A DNA stretch of 64,000 nucleotides from Sphagnum compactum (lineage: Eukaryota; Bryophyta; Sphagnopsida; Sphagnales), in contig OZ234497.1 in NCBI GenBank assembly GCA_965153455.1, positions 10,354,001 to 10,418,000 on the forward strand. The letters run 5' to 3'. The position numbers and the translations under genes are program-made. Under the pieces are notes generated by a model. That model searched no databases. It saw only the letters and a program-made list of their open reading frames with translations, and had not been told where the DNA came from. Each line of letters begins with the position of its first letter. Position 1 is the first letter of the stretch. Below are positions 52,884 through 63,950 of this stretch, piece after piece.

Positions 52884-55110
52884 ATGACTGAAATTAGCGG
52901 CAAAACATCAGATGTAACTCAAAAGAACAAAGGGAAACAGAAAGTTGTAGATTTGAATTGTGTAGAAGTTAAAACAAAAAAACTTAAACAAGCCAATTGG
53001 GAAAATTCAAAGGTCTTAGCACTTAGGTGTGAGTACAAAGAAAGGAGCCAAAAACCATGTCAAATAGTGGTGAAAATTGTGAACTTTTTTACATGTGTTT
53101 TTCTTGTGACATTTTAAAGTTATGTTAATCATTCCAAGTTGTGCTAAGTGACTAATATGAAAGTTGAGGAATTAAAAATTAAATATTGGGTTTTTTTTTT
53201 TTTTTAAAAACGTTTGAACTTGAATAGGTGTTGCGTCAGATGTGGTTAATTTTACAAAAGACTAGGTAAAGGACTATTGTAATAACATAATTTTGATGGT
53301 AAAAAACTTTAAATGATAGCAACCTACTACCCAAGTTCAAAAAACATTCAAAATTTAAAAGATATGGAATTTAATTTTTAAAAAAATTCAAAGTATTTTT
53401 CAAAATTTTGAATTTTTATGAGTCTTTTGCCACATGTAAATGGGGTGTAATGTGCATGACATATAAAACAAAGTTGTAGTTTATGATACCAAAAAAAAAA
53501 AACCTAAAGTAGTTAACATATTTTGGTATGATTCAAAATTATGATAATTTTACAAGATGAAATATAGAAACTGGCAAAATTTACACACTTTGCAAAATTC
53601 ATATTTATTGAACAATGATTGAGACAAATATTTGATCTATTGGGCAATTATAGGTATTCATAATAACAAGTTGCAAAAGATTTCATTCAAAAAAAATTTC
53701 ATATGAAAAAGCGAAAAAAGACTAAAAAGGACTCATAGTCCTTTTGTAAAGTAATCCCGTTGGTTCCTTTCTATGTACTTGCACCCACTCATAAATGTAA
53801 AGAAATTTGAGCATGAAACAAACTTGGAAGTTGTTGACTTAAAAGACAATATGAAGACAACAATCACAAAATGGGAGCATATTTCTAATGGAGTAATGGC
53901 CAATTCTCAATCTCATTTTCATCATCATCGCAATAAACCAACCTGCAAAGATAAATGGGGGTTTTTGTATGGAGATTATAAGAAAATACATGACTACCAA
54001 AATGTTATAGGCCACAATGAAGAATATTGGGACATGTTTATAGAAGACAAGGTCTTGCCGGGATTGTCGAGAAACTTTAACAAATTATTTTTTGAGTTCA
54101 TTAACATCTTCATGAACAAAGACCTTACTTCAACCATTCACATTCAAGAGATTTCATGAATCCAAATCATGATGTTTATCGTGCAGTATTTTTTCATGAT
54201 TCTTCACCATGTGAAAACCTTGGGTCTAATGAAGAATTCAATTGCGAAAAGGCCATGGGAAGGATGCATCACCCTTTGTTGCATGTGATCTAGTATTACA
54301 CTATGTGGAAACATCGAAAGAAGGGAATAGTTGGGCAATTTTTTCCAATTTCCACATTGCTAAGCATAACACACCAATCAATTTGGCTTCTCCCCTAATC
54401 AAATTCAATACCATTATGATAATTAGAGCTTGGCATAACCCTATAGTTCAACCTACATTTCCAAGTCCATTGCAAACAATCCAAATTTTAGAAGGACCAC
54501 CAACATAAAATCCAATAGTGTAACAAACTACGCAACCATTGCAAATTCCAAGAAGAGAGGGGCATATTCCTTTACCATGACACAACAAAAAGTACATAAC
54601 TAGTTATAGATTAAAGCACACAACGAGCTATAGATGGAAGCCCAGAGCTAGTTACGAACTGAAACACACAACTAGTTGTAAACAAAAACAGATAACCAAT
54701 TGCAAATGATGCATTTGTTCAATCCCGTAATAATGTTAGGAACACGGGGCTCAAATGAAAATCAAGTATGGCCCACAAAAGTTTCATTGAAGCAATTGAA
54801 AAGGCTAATGCAACATTAGTTGATTCCATCAACCGTATCCATGAAGCCAATATTCAAATTGAAGATAAACAAACCTGAACACAAGATGAAATTCTATAAA
54901 AGTAGTTGGAATATTTTAAATTCCGAGACAAAAAAATCAACCGAACTCAACATGGCATAGTTTAAATGATAACATGGCTTATAGAAGCCATGGCCTTTGC
55001 TTTTGAAAGAGATCTACATGGTAATGCACCCACACCAAAACTTACAACGGGCTTACAACATGCCAATCTGACATCATACAAGGATACTACATTGTAGGAA
55101 GAACATGAAT
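52884..55110 (+). pseudogene. Harbinger ORF1 remnant, Myb/SANT-like DNA-binding protein
   Basis: A first segment (52884 to about 53060) ends with a Trp-led helix, NWENSKVLALRCEYKERSQ. After a non-coding gap a second segment (53773-54159) gives WEHISNGVMAN and CKDKWGFLYGDYKKIHDYQN. This is the C-x2-KW-x2-L-x2-DYKKI pattern of the trihelix/Myb-SANT-like domain that PIF/Harbinger ORF1 proteins use. Weak coiled-coil sequence continues to about 55110 through several stops and frameshifts. The family's product helps bring the transposase to the termini and into the nucleus. Here it cannot be made intact. The gap may be an intron. Confidence 0.7.
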
Positions 55111-55370
55111 AAATTTCAAACAATCTTGTACTTGAAAGAAATTTGCATTTGCATGGGACCAATTTTTTTTAATTGAAAAAATGTCAATAATAGGTAGGAT
55201 TGAATACTTCATACATTGTTAATAATGTTGTGCAATAAAATAAATCTCCAAGTTATGACAATTTTGCTCCCCAAAGAGCTCTTAGCCCTTAATGTGACCA
55301 TTTTTTTCACCATGATGCAATCCATTGAAATTCTATGCATGAACATCTTGATGCTTTCAATTTGAATCAC

Positions 55371-56295
55371 TCACATGAGCTCTTCCACATCCAACTCTTT
55401 CTTTTTTAATAACAAGTTGTGGAATAGACAACATGCAAAAAACACATCAGGAACAATAATTATGTGTAGTTTTGTTTCTTTAAGAAGCTCTCTAAAAGTT
55501 TGCTTCAATATGTCGAATGCATTCTCAACAACTGACCTACCCTTCTTGTGTTTGCGTTTGTACAATAATTGCAAAACTGAATGAACTTCCCCATCTTCTT
55601 TGTGCGGTGTCATAAGCCATGGAAGTAATGGGTACCCTTATATCCCACATAGACATCCATGAACCTTTTTTGGTTGTCAACCACCAATTGTGCAACCACA
55701 CTATACCCCCCTGTCTCGTGAAAGAAATAATCTTTAGAATAAGCACCAAATGGTTTTGCGATGGATATATGTGTGCCATCTATAACACCCATCATGTTAG
55801 GCATGCCACACCAATTTTTAAAATCAAACATTACAGCTTGCATCTTATCACCACTGGCCATGTTATTAGTTTTTTAAAAACTAAATTGATTATCATGACC
55901 ACTTTGTGAAGCACAAATGTGATAGTGGATTAACCAATGGCAAACAATTCACTACAAGTTAGGATATTTGCATCATGTGCAAGTTCATAGACTGCACATG
56001 AAATGTGAATTTCAATAGGAATTGCCTTTCTATACCTATTATCATGCTTTGAAATCAAAGGCTTCACCTAGTTACAAATGTCCATAAATGTATCTTTGGA
56101 CCTTTGAAAATGTTCAATCCACGTACTATTTTCATATTTTATCAATAAAAAATGGTTAAACCACATAGTCGATCGTGGCTTCACCCAATGGCCAAACTCA
56201 TCACCTAATCCCAACAAACAACATGACATCCTATAATCATTTAGTGCAACAAACGTTAACAAGATTTCGGAGTTGAATTGATGGTCTCTGTACAT
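55371..56295 (-). pseudogene. Harbinger transposase remnant (DDE_Tnp_4 type), internally deleted
   Basis: From 56295: an N-terminal segment (to 56068), then KPLISKHDNRYRKAIP and CSELFAIG with stops at about 56067 and 55930. A frameshift leads to the catalytic segment GVIDGTHISI, with its Asp near 55780. At about 55640 the frame jumps from DVYVGYK directly to GYPLLPWLMTPHK. This deletes the block that normally lies between them, with the GSxHD-type motif and probably the second catalytic Asp. The last part carries VVENAFDILKQTFREL, with the catalytic Glu near 55526, and FHNLLLKKK. The arrangement identifies the PIF/Harbinger transposase; the breaks rule out activity. Confidence 0.85.
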
Positions 56296-56521
56296 GATTC
56301 AAACATGGTAAACAACAATTGGGAACTTGACTATGGCATCACAAATAGCTCTTATAAACTTGAATCAACAAAATAAAACTAGTAACCAGTAATGACAACT
56401 CCTATTGATCCATCATAAACACCACATCAATGACATTTGCAAAAACAAAATGAAATTGGATTTCATTTCATTTTAAAAATAGTTTCAAGTAATATTTTCT
56501 TTTTGGGCAAATTTTCACATA

Positions 56522-57050
56522 GTGGCAACAAAAGAATTGGAAAAGATTTGGATTTTAAAAAAAATTAGTGTAAATTTGACAAAACATTGCCCAAAAAGTG
56601 GAAAAAATCGCCAATCTTTCAAGACCATAGACTTGGAAAAAAACCTTGGTTTGGAGCTTCCTAAATTGGAAGTTGCATTATTGAGGTTCAAGGGACACAT
56701 TTTTGACTTTTGCAACTTCCCTTCCTTCAAGCAACTTTGGTTTTTTGTAGCCAATGATGTATGCAATGTCAAATGTTTGACTGAATGCAGTGAACTTGCA
56801 AATTGGAATCTTGAAATGGTAGTAAAATAGATGCAAACAAAGAACTTACAAAAACAAAAAAACAAAACAAAACAAAACAAAACACAAAAAAATAGATGTA
56901 AAAAACAAACTTGCAAGACCAAAAACAAAGAGAAAGGAGAGCAAAACACACATATAATGCAACAAAGAACATGGCAAAACATAATAAAAAAAGAAGCTCA
57001 ACAACAACCCAAAAGTTCAAAAAAAACACAAACAAACAAAAGAAAAATAA
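56522..57050. other. Right subterminal region of the transposon, A-rich on the plus strand
   Basis: An uninterrupted plus-strand frame of 102 codons (56522-56830) is followed by an AAAAC-rich tract (about 56857-57050). The frame has no recognisable motif and lies where the transposase leader should be, so chance is the likeliest explanation. Confidence 0.4.
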
Positions 57051-57237
57051 CTTACCTCTTGCAAGTGTGACCTCACCTCCAAACATCGACAATGAAATGA
57101 TAATGGTCTGTGTGGTCGAAAGTTAGGTGTGGACAAATTTTTAATTGGTAGGGCATCTAATGTTAAGTTAGTGATGATAATCACAACCAAAATGACCTAA
57201 CCAATGTTTCAGGTGTTAGTGCAAAAGCTAACACCAA

Positions 57238-57265
57238 GGCTTAAACACCAGGTGTGAGTGTAACT
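57238..57265 (-). repeat. Right terminal inverted repeat of the PIF/Harbinger element
   Basis: The minus strand from 57265 reads AGTTACACTCACACCTGG and continues GTGTTTAAGCC. It is followed outwards by the TAA duplication at 57266-57268. Confidence 0.8.
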
Positions 57266-57604
57266 TAAGTCATTTTTATATAAAAAAATGATGGTATCTA
57301 AAGATTGCAATGATAACACCATAGTACCTTGGTTTTGAGATTTCCCCATGTGACCCTCCAAAGACTAGTGGACCATCTACTTGAAACCCATTCATTATGA
57401 ACCACAAATGAGTTACTAAGGTTCTTTAAAGTAACCTATACTAATTCAGTCTGACCATGGTTCTGTCACCAAAGGCATATAGTACAAAATTAATGGAGGT
57501 CTGATGGGCTAGCTAGTGATATATGAGAATTGAGATTGGGAGTAAGGTCTACAAATGAATGAAAGTCAATAGTTAATTGACTTGCCATTGCATTATGGCA
57601 TTCA

Positions 57605-57712
57605 CTCTCTAGCAAAAACACAGCTCTATATCAGTGACTTTCCATGATATGGTCATAACCTACTCCTGGGTGTAACTGTGATCCGAAGCTGCCTAATGGA
57701 ATGAGACGCTTA
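57605..57712 (-). repeat. Copy of the palindromic dispersed repeat family
   Basis: On the minus strand it starts GTCTCATTCCATTAGGCAGC, then GGATCACAGTTACACCCAGG, and ends near GATATAGAGCTGTG. The block CTATATCAGTGRCT is shared with 39398-39411, and TCACAGTTACAC with 29998. Confidence 0.65.
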
Positions 57713-58930
57713 GAATTGACAACATTTTCCAAAGGAATCTTTTGGAGTGCTATGCAGTTTTTAAACTTTTATTTATTTATTTATTATTATTACAAATTTC
57801 TTTTTTTTTGCAGGGTGCTTTTATAATATTTTAACAATGTGTTCAAGATTAAGTGTTAATAAAATGTTATACAATCGTTGAAATGATGTTGTGATAACAT
57901 TGTAACATATTTGTGATGATGATTATTGGATTATAATGTCATTAGAACATTATACCAATGGTTGATCAACATTTCATTAGCATTTAATTTTGAACACATT
58001 GTTAAAATTTTGTAAAAGCATACGTACATATAGATACATATCTAAAAGAAGCAAGTTTGTGATTAGTAATAAATATTTTTTATATCAAAATTTAACCAAA
58101 AAATAGAAATTTGAATTGTATTTACTCTAGGAAAGAAAATTCCAAAAAATTCCCAATTTTTGAATCAGAAAATAACAATATTTGGCCATGAAAAATTACA
58201 CCTTAGTGCTATTGAGATGAACAATGTGAACTTAGAGATAAAAACACAACCATTCTGTGGGGTTCTGTTGGTTGACATCACAAGTGGAACTAGAAGAACC
58301 AAAAGTTGGGGGTGGTGGCTAGGGAGGGCAGGGGGCATGGAGGGGAAAATCCGATAGCAAATCTGATCTAATTTTTTTCTTTTAACGATTAAAAAAAACT
58401 CTATAACATAATATTCTTTTTCTCAAAAACATTTTACAACAATGTGAAATGTCACATGTAAAAATAAATTGTTAATTGGGAACTACCCAATATTTTAGAA
58501 AAATTGGTGATGGGCCAAACCAATGTGGTTCTTTCAGAAGAAAAAAAACCAAAAAACAAAATTTGTGGCAACAACACCCATGAACAAATTCCAGTGACTA
58601 GTAATCGAAATTGGGTTGGAGAGAACTAGCAGCCACCAGTGCGCCAGTTCAGGATGAGGCCGTTCAAGCCGTTTTGGGGATGAACCAAAAACACATCTTC
58701 TTCCCCTGCCCAGGGATTTTTCAGCCCCCTTCTCTAGCTCGAAATTTTCCCTTCCTACCTATTCCCCCCCCCTCCTACCTACCTCTTACCTCCTACCTCC
58801 CTCACCTAATTTCCCGCTTGTTCCATCTCCAAAGCTCGGGAAGGCTCACAAGCTTGAATAGCACAGAGCTTCGAGAAGACGTGAGACACAAGGCCTGAGG
58901 AAGGTGGAGAGCTCAACGTTGAAGGAATGT
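57713..58930. other. Intergenic DNA, then a GC-richer block before the satellite array
   Basis: AT-rich to about 58600. From 58600 to 58930 it is richer in G+C with CCTACCT runs and no convincing gene. This block borders the tandem array and may be its unique flank, or the leader of an unrecognised element. Confidence 0.5.
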
Positions 58931-58939
58931 GGAGAGGAG

Positions 58940-60010
58940 AAAGCAAGAGGAGCACTTCATCCCAAATGTAGAAGCGAGAGAAGAAAGGCAAGCTCCTTCC
59001 CTTCTTTGCATTTTTTTCTTCTCTATGGTTTTTTTTTTTCTTTTGCTTGAGAATAAGAAGATCCCAAGGAGAAAGTGCTTGAAACAAAAGGGCAAAAACA
59101 GGAGGCCAGAAGCGGAAGCCAAAAGTGAGAGGGCAGAATAAGAGCTTGAAAATAAGTTCCCTCCCTTCTCTGCATTTTTTTTCTTTTCTATAGTTTTTTT
59201 TTTCTTTGTTTTTTTGTTTTTTTTTCTTTGAGAAGAAAAGATGCTAGGAAAAAATGTTTGAAATAGAAGGGCAGAAGCGAGAGCCAAAAATGAGGACAGA
59301 ACGAGAGCTTAAAGGAAAGCTCCCTCCCTTTTTTGCATTTTTTTTCTTCTCTATGGTTTCTTTGTTTTTTTCTTTTTTCTTTTGCTTGAGAAGAAGAAGA
59401 TGTCAGGAGAAAGCGTTTGAAACAAAAGGGCAAAAGCGGGAGCCAAAAGTGAGAGGGCAGAGCGGGAGCTTGAAAGAAATCTCCCTCCTTTCTCTACATT
59501 TTTTTCTTTTATATGGTTTTTTTTTCTTTGTTTTTTTTCCTTTTCTTCCGCTTGAGAAGAAGAAGATGCTAGGAGAAAGTGTTTGAAACAAAAGGGCAGA
59601 AGTGGGAGGGCAAAAGCGGGAGCCAAAAGTGAAAGGGCAAAGCGGGAGCCAAAAGTGAAAGGGCAAAGCGGGAGCTTGAAGGAAAGCTCCCTCCCTTCTT
59701 TGCATTTCTTTTCTTTTTTATGGTTTTTTTTTTCTTTTCTTCTACTTGAGAAGAAGAAGATGCCAGGAGAAAGCGTTTGGAATAGAAAGGTAGAAGTGGG
59801 AGCCAAAAGTGAGAGGGCAGAATGAGAGCTTGAAGGAAAGCTCCCTCCCTTCTCTACATTTCTTTTCTTCTTTATGGTTTTTTTTTTCTTTGTTTTTTTT
59901 TTTTACTTGAGAAGAAGAAGATGCCATGAGAAAGTGTTTGGAATAGAAGGGTAGAAGCGGGAGCCAAAAGTGAGAGGGTAGAGCGGGAGCTTCAAGGTAA
60001 GCTCCCTCCC
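58940..60010 (+). repeat. Satellite-like tandem array, unit about 160-195 bp, about six copies
   Basis: Each unit contains GGAGAAAGYGTTTGAAAY, a GGGCAGAAGCGGGAGCC-type block, AGCTCCCTCCCTTCT, a T-rich stretch with CTATGGTTT and CTTGAGAAGAAGAAGATG. Unit starts fall near 59071, 59250, 59409, 59574, 59769 and 59929. The unit at 59574 is longer through duplication of a short GGGAGCCAAAAGTGA segment. Overlapping minus-strand frames over the array repeat the same peptides in shifting frames and are not genes. Confidence 0.85.
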
Positions 60011-60480
60011 TTCTCTTGGTTTTTTTTTGTTGTTTTCTTATGTGTTTTGTTTTCTTTGTGTTTGAGAAGAAGAAGACGACAATAATGTGCCATTGTTTTC
60101 TTCTATGGTGGTGTTGTAGAGAATAAGAAAATGATGGCAATGTGTCATCGTTTTCTTCTGTGGTGTTGTTGCAGCGAAGAAGGCGATGGTAGTTTGTTGT
60201 ATCGCCTTTTTCTCTGGTGGTGTTCAAGTGAAGAAGACAATGACAACTTGTTGTTGTTGCATTCTTTTTTGTGTTAGAGAAGAAGAAGATAATGGCAATG
60301 CGTCGTCGTATTCTTCTATAGTGCTATTACAACAAAGAAGGCGATGAAAACAAGCTGTCGTCACCTGTTTCTCTGTGTCTAAGAAGAAGAAGAAGAAAAG
60401 GACGACGTGGCAACGTGCCGTCATCTTATTCTATGGTGGTGTTTTAGCAAAGAAAGTGATGGTAGCTTACTGCCGTCGCG
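60011..60480 (+). repeat. Second, diverged tandem array with GAAGAAG and TTCTTCT..GGTGGTGTT units
   Basis: Units of about 60 bp alternate GAGAAGAAGAAGA-type sequence, a CAATGTGYCATCGT-like segment, TTTTCTTCTRTGG and TGTTGTTGCAG-like sequence. It continues directly from the satellite at 58.9-60.0 kb and may derive from it. Confidence 0.55.
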
Positions 60481-61074
60481 TTCTTCTTTGGTGGCGTTAA
60501 GGTTTAATTTGGTGGTTTTGGGTGTTTATAGGGTTTAGGGCACAATAAAAGAAGAATTTGTTGCAAATGTAGTTCAGGCGGAGATGCAACGTTGCCATTT
60601 GTACACTGTTCGTCATGCAACAGGCTACAAATGTAACAACTTCTTACCGAGCTAAACACGAGATTGTAGATAATGATATGGTTTAGGGTTTCCACTTTAT
60701 ATAGTTAATTTGGTTTTTTCAGCCCTTTCATTTTTTGGACTACCCAATTTTTGAATTTTGGTCCTTTGATATACTATAGATTTTTTTTTTTTTCATTGTA
60801 ATCTTTAGCATTTTTTGATCCACCCATATTTTGTACATCTTTTATCAATATAATATTTTCCTTTAGTCACACTTGTTTGATGGATATATGGTTAATTATA
60901 TATGTTTTTTTTTCATAATCTTCTTGGTACTTTAGATGTAAAAATCAAAACTTAAATAGGCCCATGTGAATAGGTAACATTAATTTATGTAAGGTTTACA
61001 AATATCAAAATGAACATTGTGCAATACCTACATCCTTTATATTATAATTTCCATAAGGCCATTTCAAATATATA
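60481..61074. other. Intergenic DNA between tandem arrays
   Basis: No gene recognised. It contains telomere-like GGGTTTAGGG at 60531 and GGTTTAGGGTTT near 60680. Confidence 0.6.
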
Positions 61075-61410
61075 ATACCCGCATATAAGTCTCGCAATAG
61101 TGGCTGGTTTTTTACAACCATTGCAATACACGCATATAGGTCTCGTAATAGATGTTGTTTTTTTTCCAACAATTGCAATATCCGCATATAGGTCTCGTAA
61201 GAGATGCTGGTTTTTTTCCAACCATTGCAATTCCCGCATATAGGTCTCGTAATAGTTGCTGGTTTTTTTCTAACCATTGCAATACTCGCAAATAAGTCTC
61301 ATAATAGTTGTTGGTTTTTTACAACCATTGTAATACCCGCATGTAGGTCCATAAATAGTTGTTGATTTTTAACATCTTTTGCATTATTTGCATATAGGTT
61401 TCCATTGTAA
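61075..61410 (+). repeat. 52-bp minisatellite, about 6.5 copies
   Basis: Unit: GCATATAGGTCTCGTAATAG, then TTGCTGGTTTTTTTCCAA and CCATTGCAATACCC. GCATATA-type starts fall at 61081, 61132, 61184, 61236, 61288, 61339 and 61390, so the period is 51-52 bp. It is not a multiple of three, which explains the repeated peptides seen in shifting minus-strand frames. Confidence 0.95.
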
Positions 61411-61755
61411 TATTTATGGGACTCATATGACATAATAATCTAGTCCAAATATTAACAAATAATGTCATAATTAAAGAATAACTAGAAAATTATTTCAGAT
61501 AATGTAAATGATTGATTATCATATTCAAACAATGATGTATTTTTTAATATTAATTAACTGACTATTTGGTTTAACCTTAATTATTTAGATAATTAAAAAT
61601 TAGATTTAAAAATCAAATTCATAATTTGATATTTAGTTTACTATTTTAATTACATTTTTTATGTTGATAAATTATTCAAATCATTATTTTTTATAATTAT
61701 TCATTATAATTAATTGTCATAAAATTAATTAAGGTGTATAAAGAGACATATTTGG
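61411..61755. other. AT-rich DNA, nothing recognised
   Basis: Dominated by TTAATTA and AATTATT runs resembling those at 44.2-45.2 kb; no gene. Confidence 0.55.
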
Positions 61756-61759
61756 GTAC

Positions 61760-61985
61760 CCAAATCACTTGTTTTGAAGTGACCTTACATGTGAGTGTGG
61801 CATTTAAGGTTGATTAGTCACCTAAGGTTGTTTAAATCACCTATCGATTATTTTAAAATGAACTGACATGTAAGTATTGTATATAAGCTTTGGTTTTCAT
61901 TAAAAGGCCACCCAAACTACATACTAGTTATTTTGAAATGACTCGACATGTGGGTATTGCATTTAGGGAAACAAAAAAAGGTATA
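61760..61985 (+). repeat. Diverged tandem repeat, period about 80 bp, three copies
   Basis: GTTTTGAAGTGACCTTACATG (near 61773), ATTTTAAAATGAACTGACATG (near 61851) and ATTTTGAAATGACTCGACATG (near 61933) each precede TGNGTATTG-like sequence. Confidence 0.6.
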
Positions 61986-62029
61986 TCTATTACCATTTGG
62001 TAATATTTTCAAATTAAGTTCTTTCACTT

Positions 62030-63105
62030 TCTTTTAAAAAACATAAAATGACATTGCATTGTTTTACATATGTTTAAACTTTAAAAATTCCGCCCAAAAT
62101 GCACCCTAGATTTATTTTAATTATTATAGACTTGAAAAAAAATGTTAATTAATTTATATGTCCTAAACTCTAAACCTAAACCATAATTCTAACATAAAGT
62201 AGTAAATTTTATATTAAACCCTAACCCCTTGTATCATCAATGTGACCAATTTTGCATTATGTTCATTTTTATATATGTTAAATCATATTATAAGGTGAAT
62301 AAATAATTTTGAAAACATGTATTTCATGATGTATTGGTGCGGAATCAAATATTTAAAAAATATTTTTATGTTTCATGGTTGATGAATTATCACAATATGA
62401 TATGGGTATTACATTTAAATAGAAGTGGGTTACGAAATATTGAACTTTAACAACTATGGAACATATGGAAACAAAAGAGATTCATAATTACGTTATAGAT
62501 CTAAACAAGTGATAAAATAAAAAACCAATATAATGAGCAAAGTCTAGAGTATAAACCTTAAGCCTTGATATATATGAACCAAATTCTTAAACATTAAATC
62601 ATAAGGCATAACCCTAAAAATCCAAATGATATTTTTTCATAAGCCTTATTACAACCTTAATTATATGAACCTTAACAAAAAATAATCCTAGTGATATATG
62701 CCCTAAACCCCAAAAACTATACAAAATATACAAATTATATAATGCAAAACAATTTTTCTAAAAAAAATAGGAAAAAATTTAGAAAAAAATTTTTAAAACT
62801 TTTAAACTACAAAGATTTATTCACCGAATAAAAACCTTAATCTTAAAAAAATAAAATCAAATAAATTTTGTAAAAAACCAAAAGAAAATATATGTCTTTT
62901 ACCTTTGTGTGATCTTTCCAAACTATTTTTTTCCACTCTCTTTGAAAAAGATATAAAATGAAATTGTATTACTTCACAGATGTGTAAACCCTAAAATTTC
63001 TCTCCCAAATTTAACCTAATTTAGGTTAATTACTATAGATTTGTGAAAAACTTGTTGATTAATTTATGTGTCCCAACCTTAAACCTAAACCATAATCCAA
63101 TAGTA
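62030..63105 (+). repeat. Direct repeats about 900 bp apart (62030-62200 and 62935-63105)
   Basis: Both copies carry ATAAAATGA, a CATATG/CAGATG plus TTTAAAC/GTAAACC segment, CTATAGAYTTG (or TTATAGACTTG), GTTRATTAATTTATRTGTCC and AAACCTAAACCATAAT in the same order. The DNA between is AT-rich and without a gene. Confidence 0.65.
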
Positions 63106-63309
63106 CATATTTATAATAATTACATGAAAAGATGTATTATAATGTCCATTCCATAAATAAATTAGGTAAACAAAATTTAATAAAATATGCATTAACTAAA
63201 CTAAAATGGATGCAATTATAACATTGTTTCCACTATAAATTATTTGTAATAACTACATATGGGGAACTATGTTCATCATCCATGAATTAGGGGGAACTGT
63301 AATAAATTG

Positions 63310-63950
63310 ATAGGTAGGATTGGGGGGCTAGGGGGTTGGAAAAAGTGAGTAGGTAATTGTTAGGTATTTGGTTATGTAAAAAACATAGGTAGGTAAGTGA
63401 ACATAGTGGTAGGTAGGAAGGTGGGTGCATAGGTAATTAAATAGGTATATAGGTCAGTAGTTGGGTTAATAGGCAAGTTAGTAAGTAAAAAGGAAATTCA
63501 AGGAGCAAGGTAAATAGGTTGTTAGAATAGGTAAGCATATAGGTAGGCAAATTAGTAGGTAGGAAGAAAGTTACACTAGCAAAGTAGCTAGGTATATAAG
63601 CAAGTTAGTACGTAGGAAACAAATTATCTTATCAAGGTGACTAAGTTTGTGAAATACTTATGTCAATAGGGTGGTTGTGTATATAAGGTTGATAAATAGT
63701 AATGTAACTAGGTCAGTAGGGTAGGTAGTTAATACAATGGTTAGATCAATAAGGAAGTTAAGTTAGTAAGGTATGCAGTTAACATGTTAGCTAGGTTAGT
63801 TGGGTAGATAGTTAATATAGTAGTCAGGTCAGTAGGATAACTAGTTATTAAGGTACTATGTCAGTAGGGGATAATTAATAAGGTACCAAGGTTGATACAA
63901 TACTTATGAGGGTAGGAAGGTGAGTAGGGTAACTATGTGTGAGGTCAGGT
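63310..63950. repeat. Long degenerate TAGG-rich tract at the window end
   Basis: More than 600 bp dominated by TAGGTAGG, GTAGGTAAG, GGTCAGTAGG and related steps. It is the longest of three such tracts (others at 18757 and 44028). It may continue past the window. Confidence 0.8.

Larger units (their letters stand above)
52000..57265. mobile_element. PIF/Harbinger DNA transposon, full length but inactivated
   Basis: The 5266-bp element is bounded by terminal inverted repeats of about 28 bp, 20 of 28 identical. The left end starts AGGCCTAGCC and the right end, read inwards on the minus strand, starts AGTTACACTC. Both share CACACYTGGTGTTT and end in GCC. It is flanked by TAA on each side (51997-51999, 57266-57268), the TWA type of target duplication of this superfamily. 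It carries a plus-strand Myb/SANT-like ORF1 and a minus-strand transposase, both broken, arranged tail to tail. This two-gene layout is known for PIF/Harbinger elements. Copy age cannot be judged beyond the many stops and the TIR divergence. Confidence 0.85.

Noticed and set aside
58806-60227. Overlapping minus-strand frames of 80-160 codons
   Set aside because: They lie over the tandem array and repeat the same peptides in shifting frames because unit length is not a multiple of three.
61005-61277. Minus-strand frame with repeated LLRDLYA peptides
   Set aside because: A product of the 52-bp minisatellite; the frame rotates between units.
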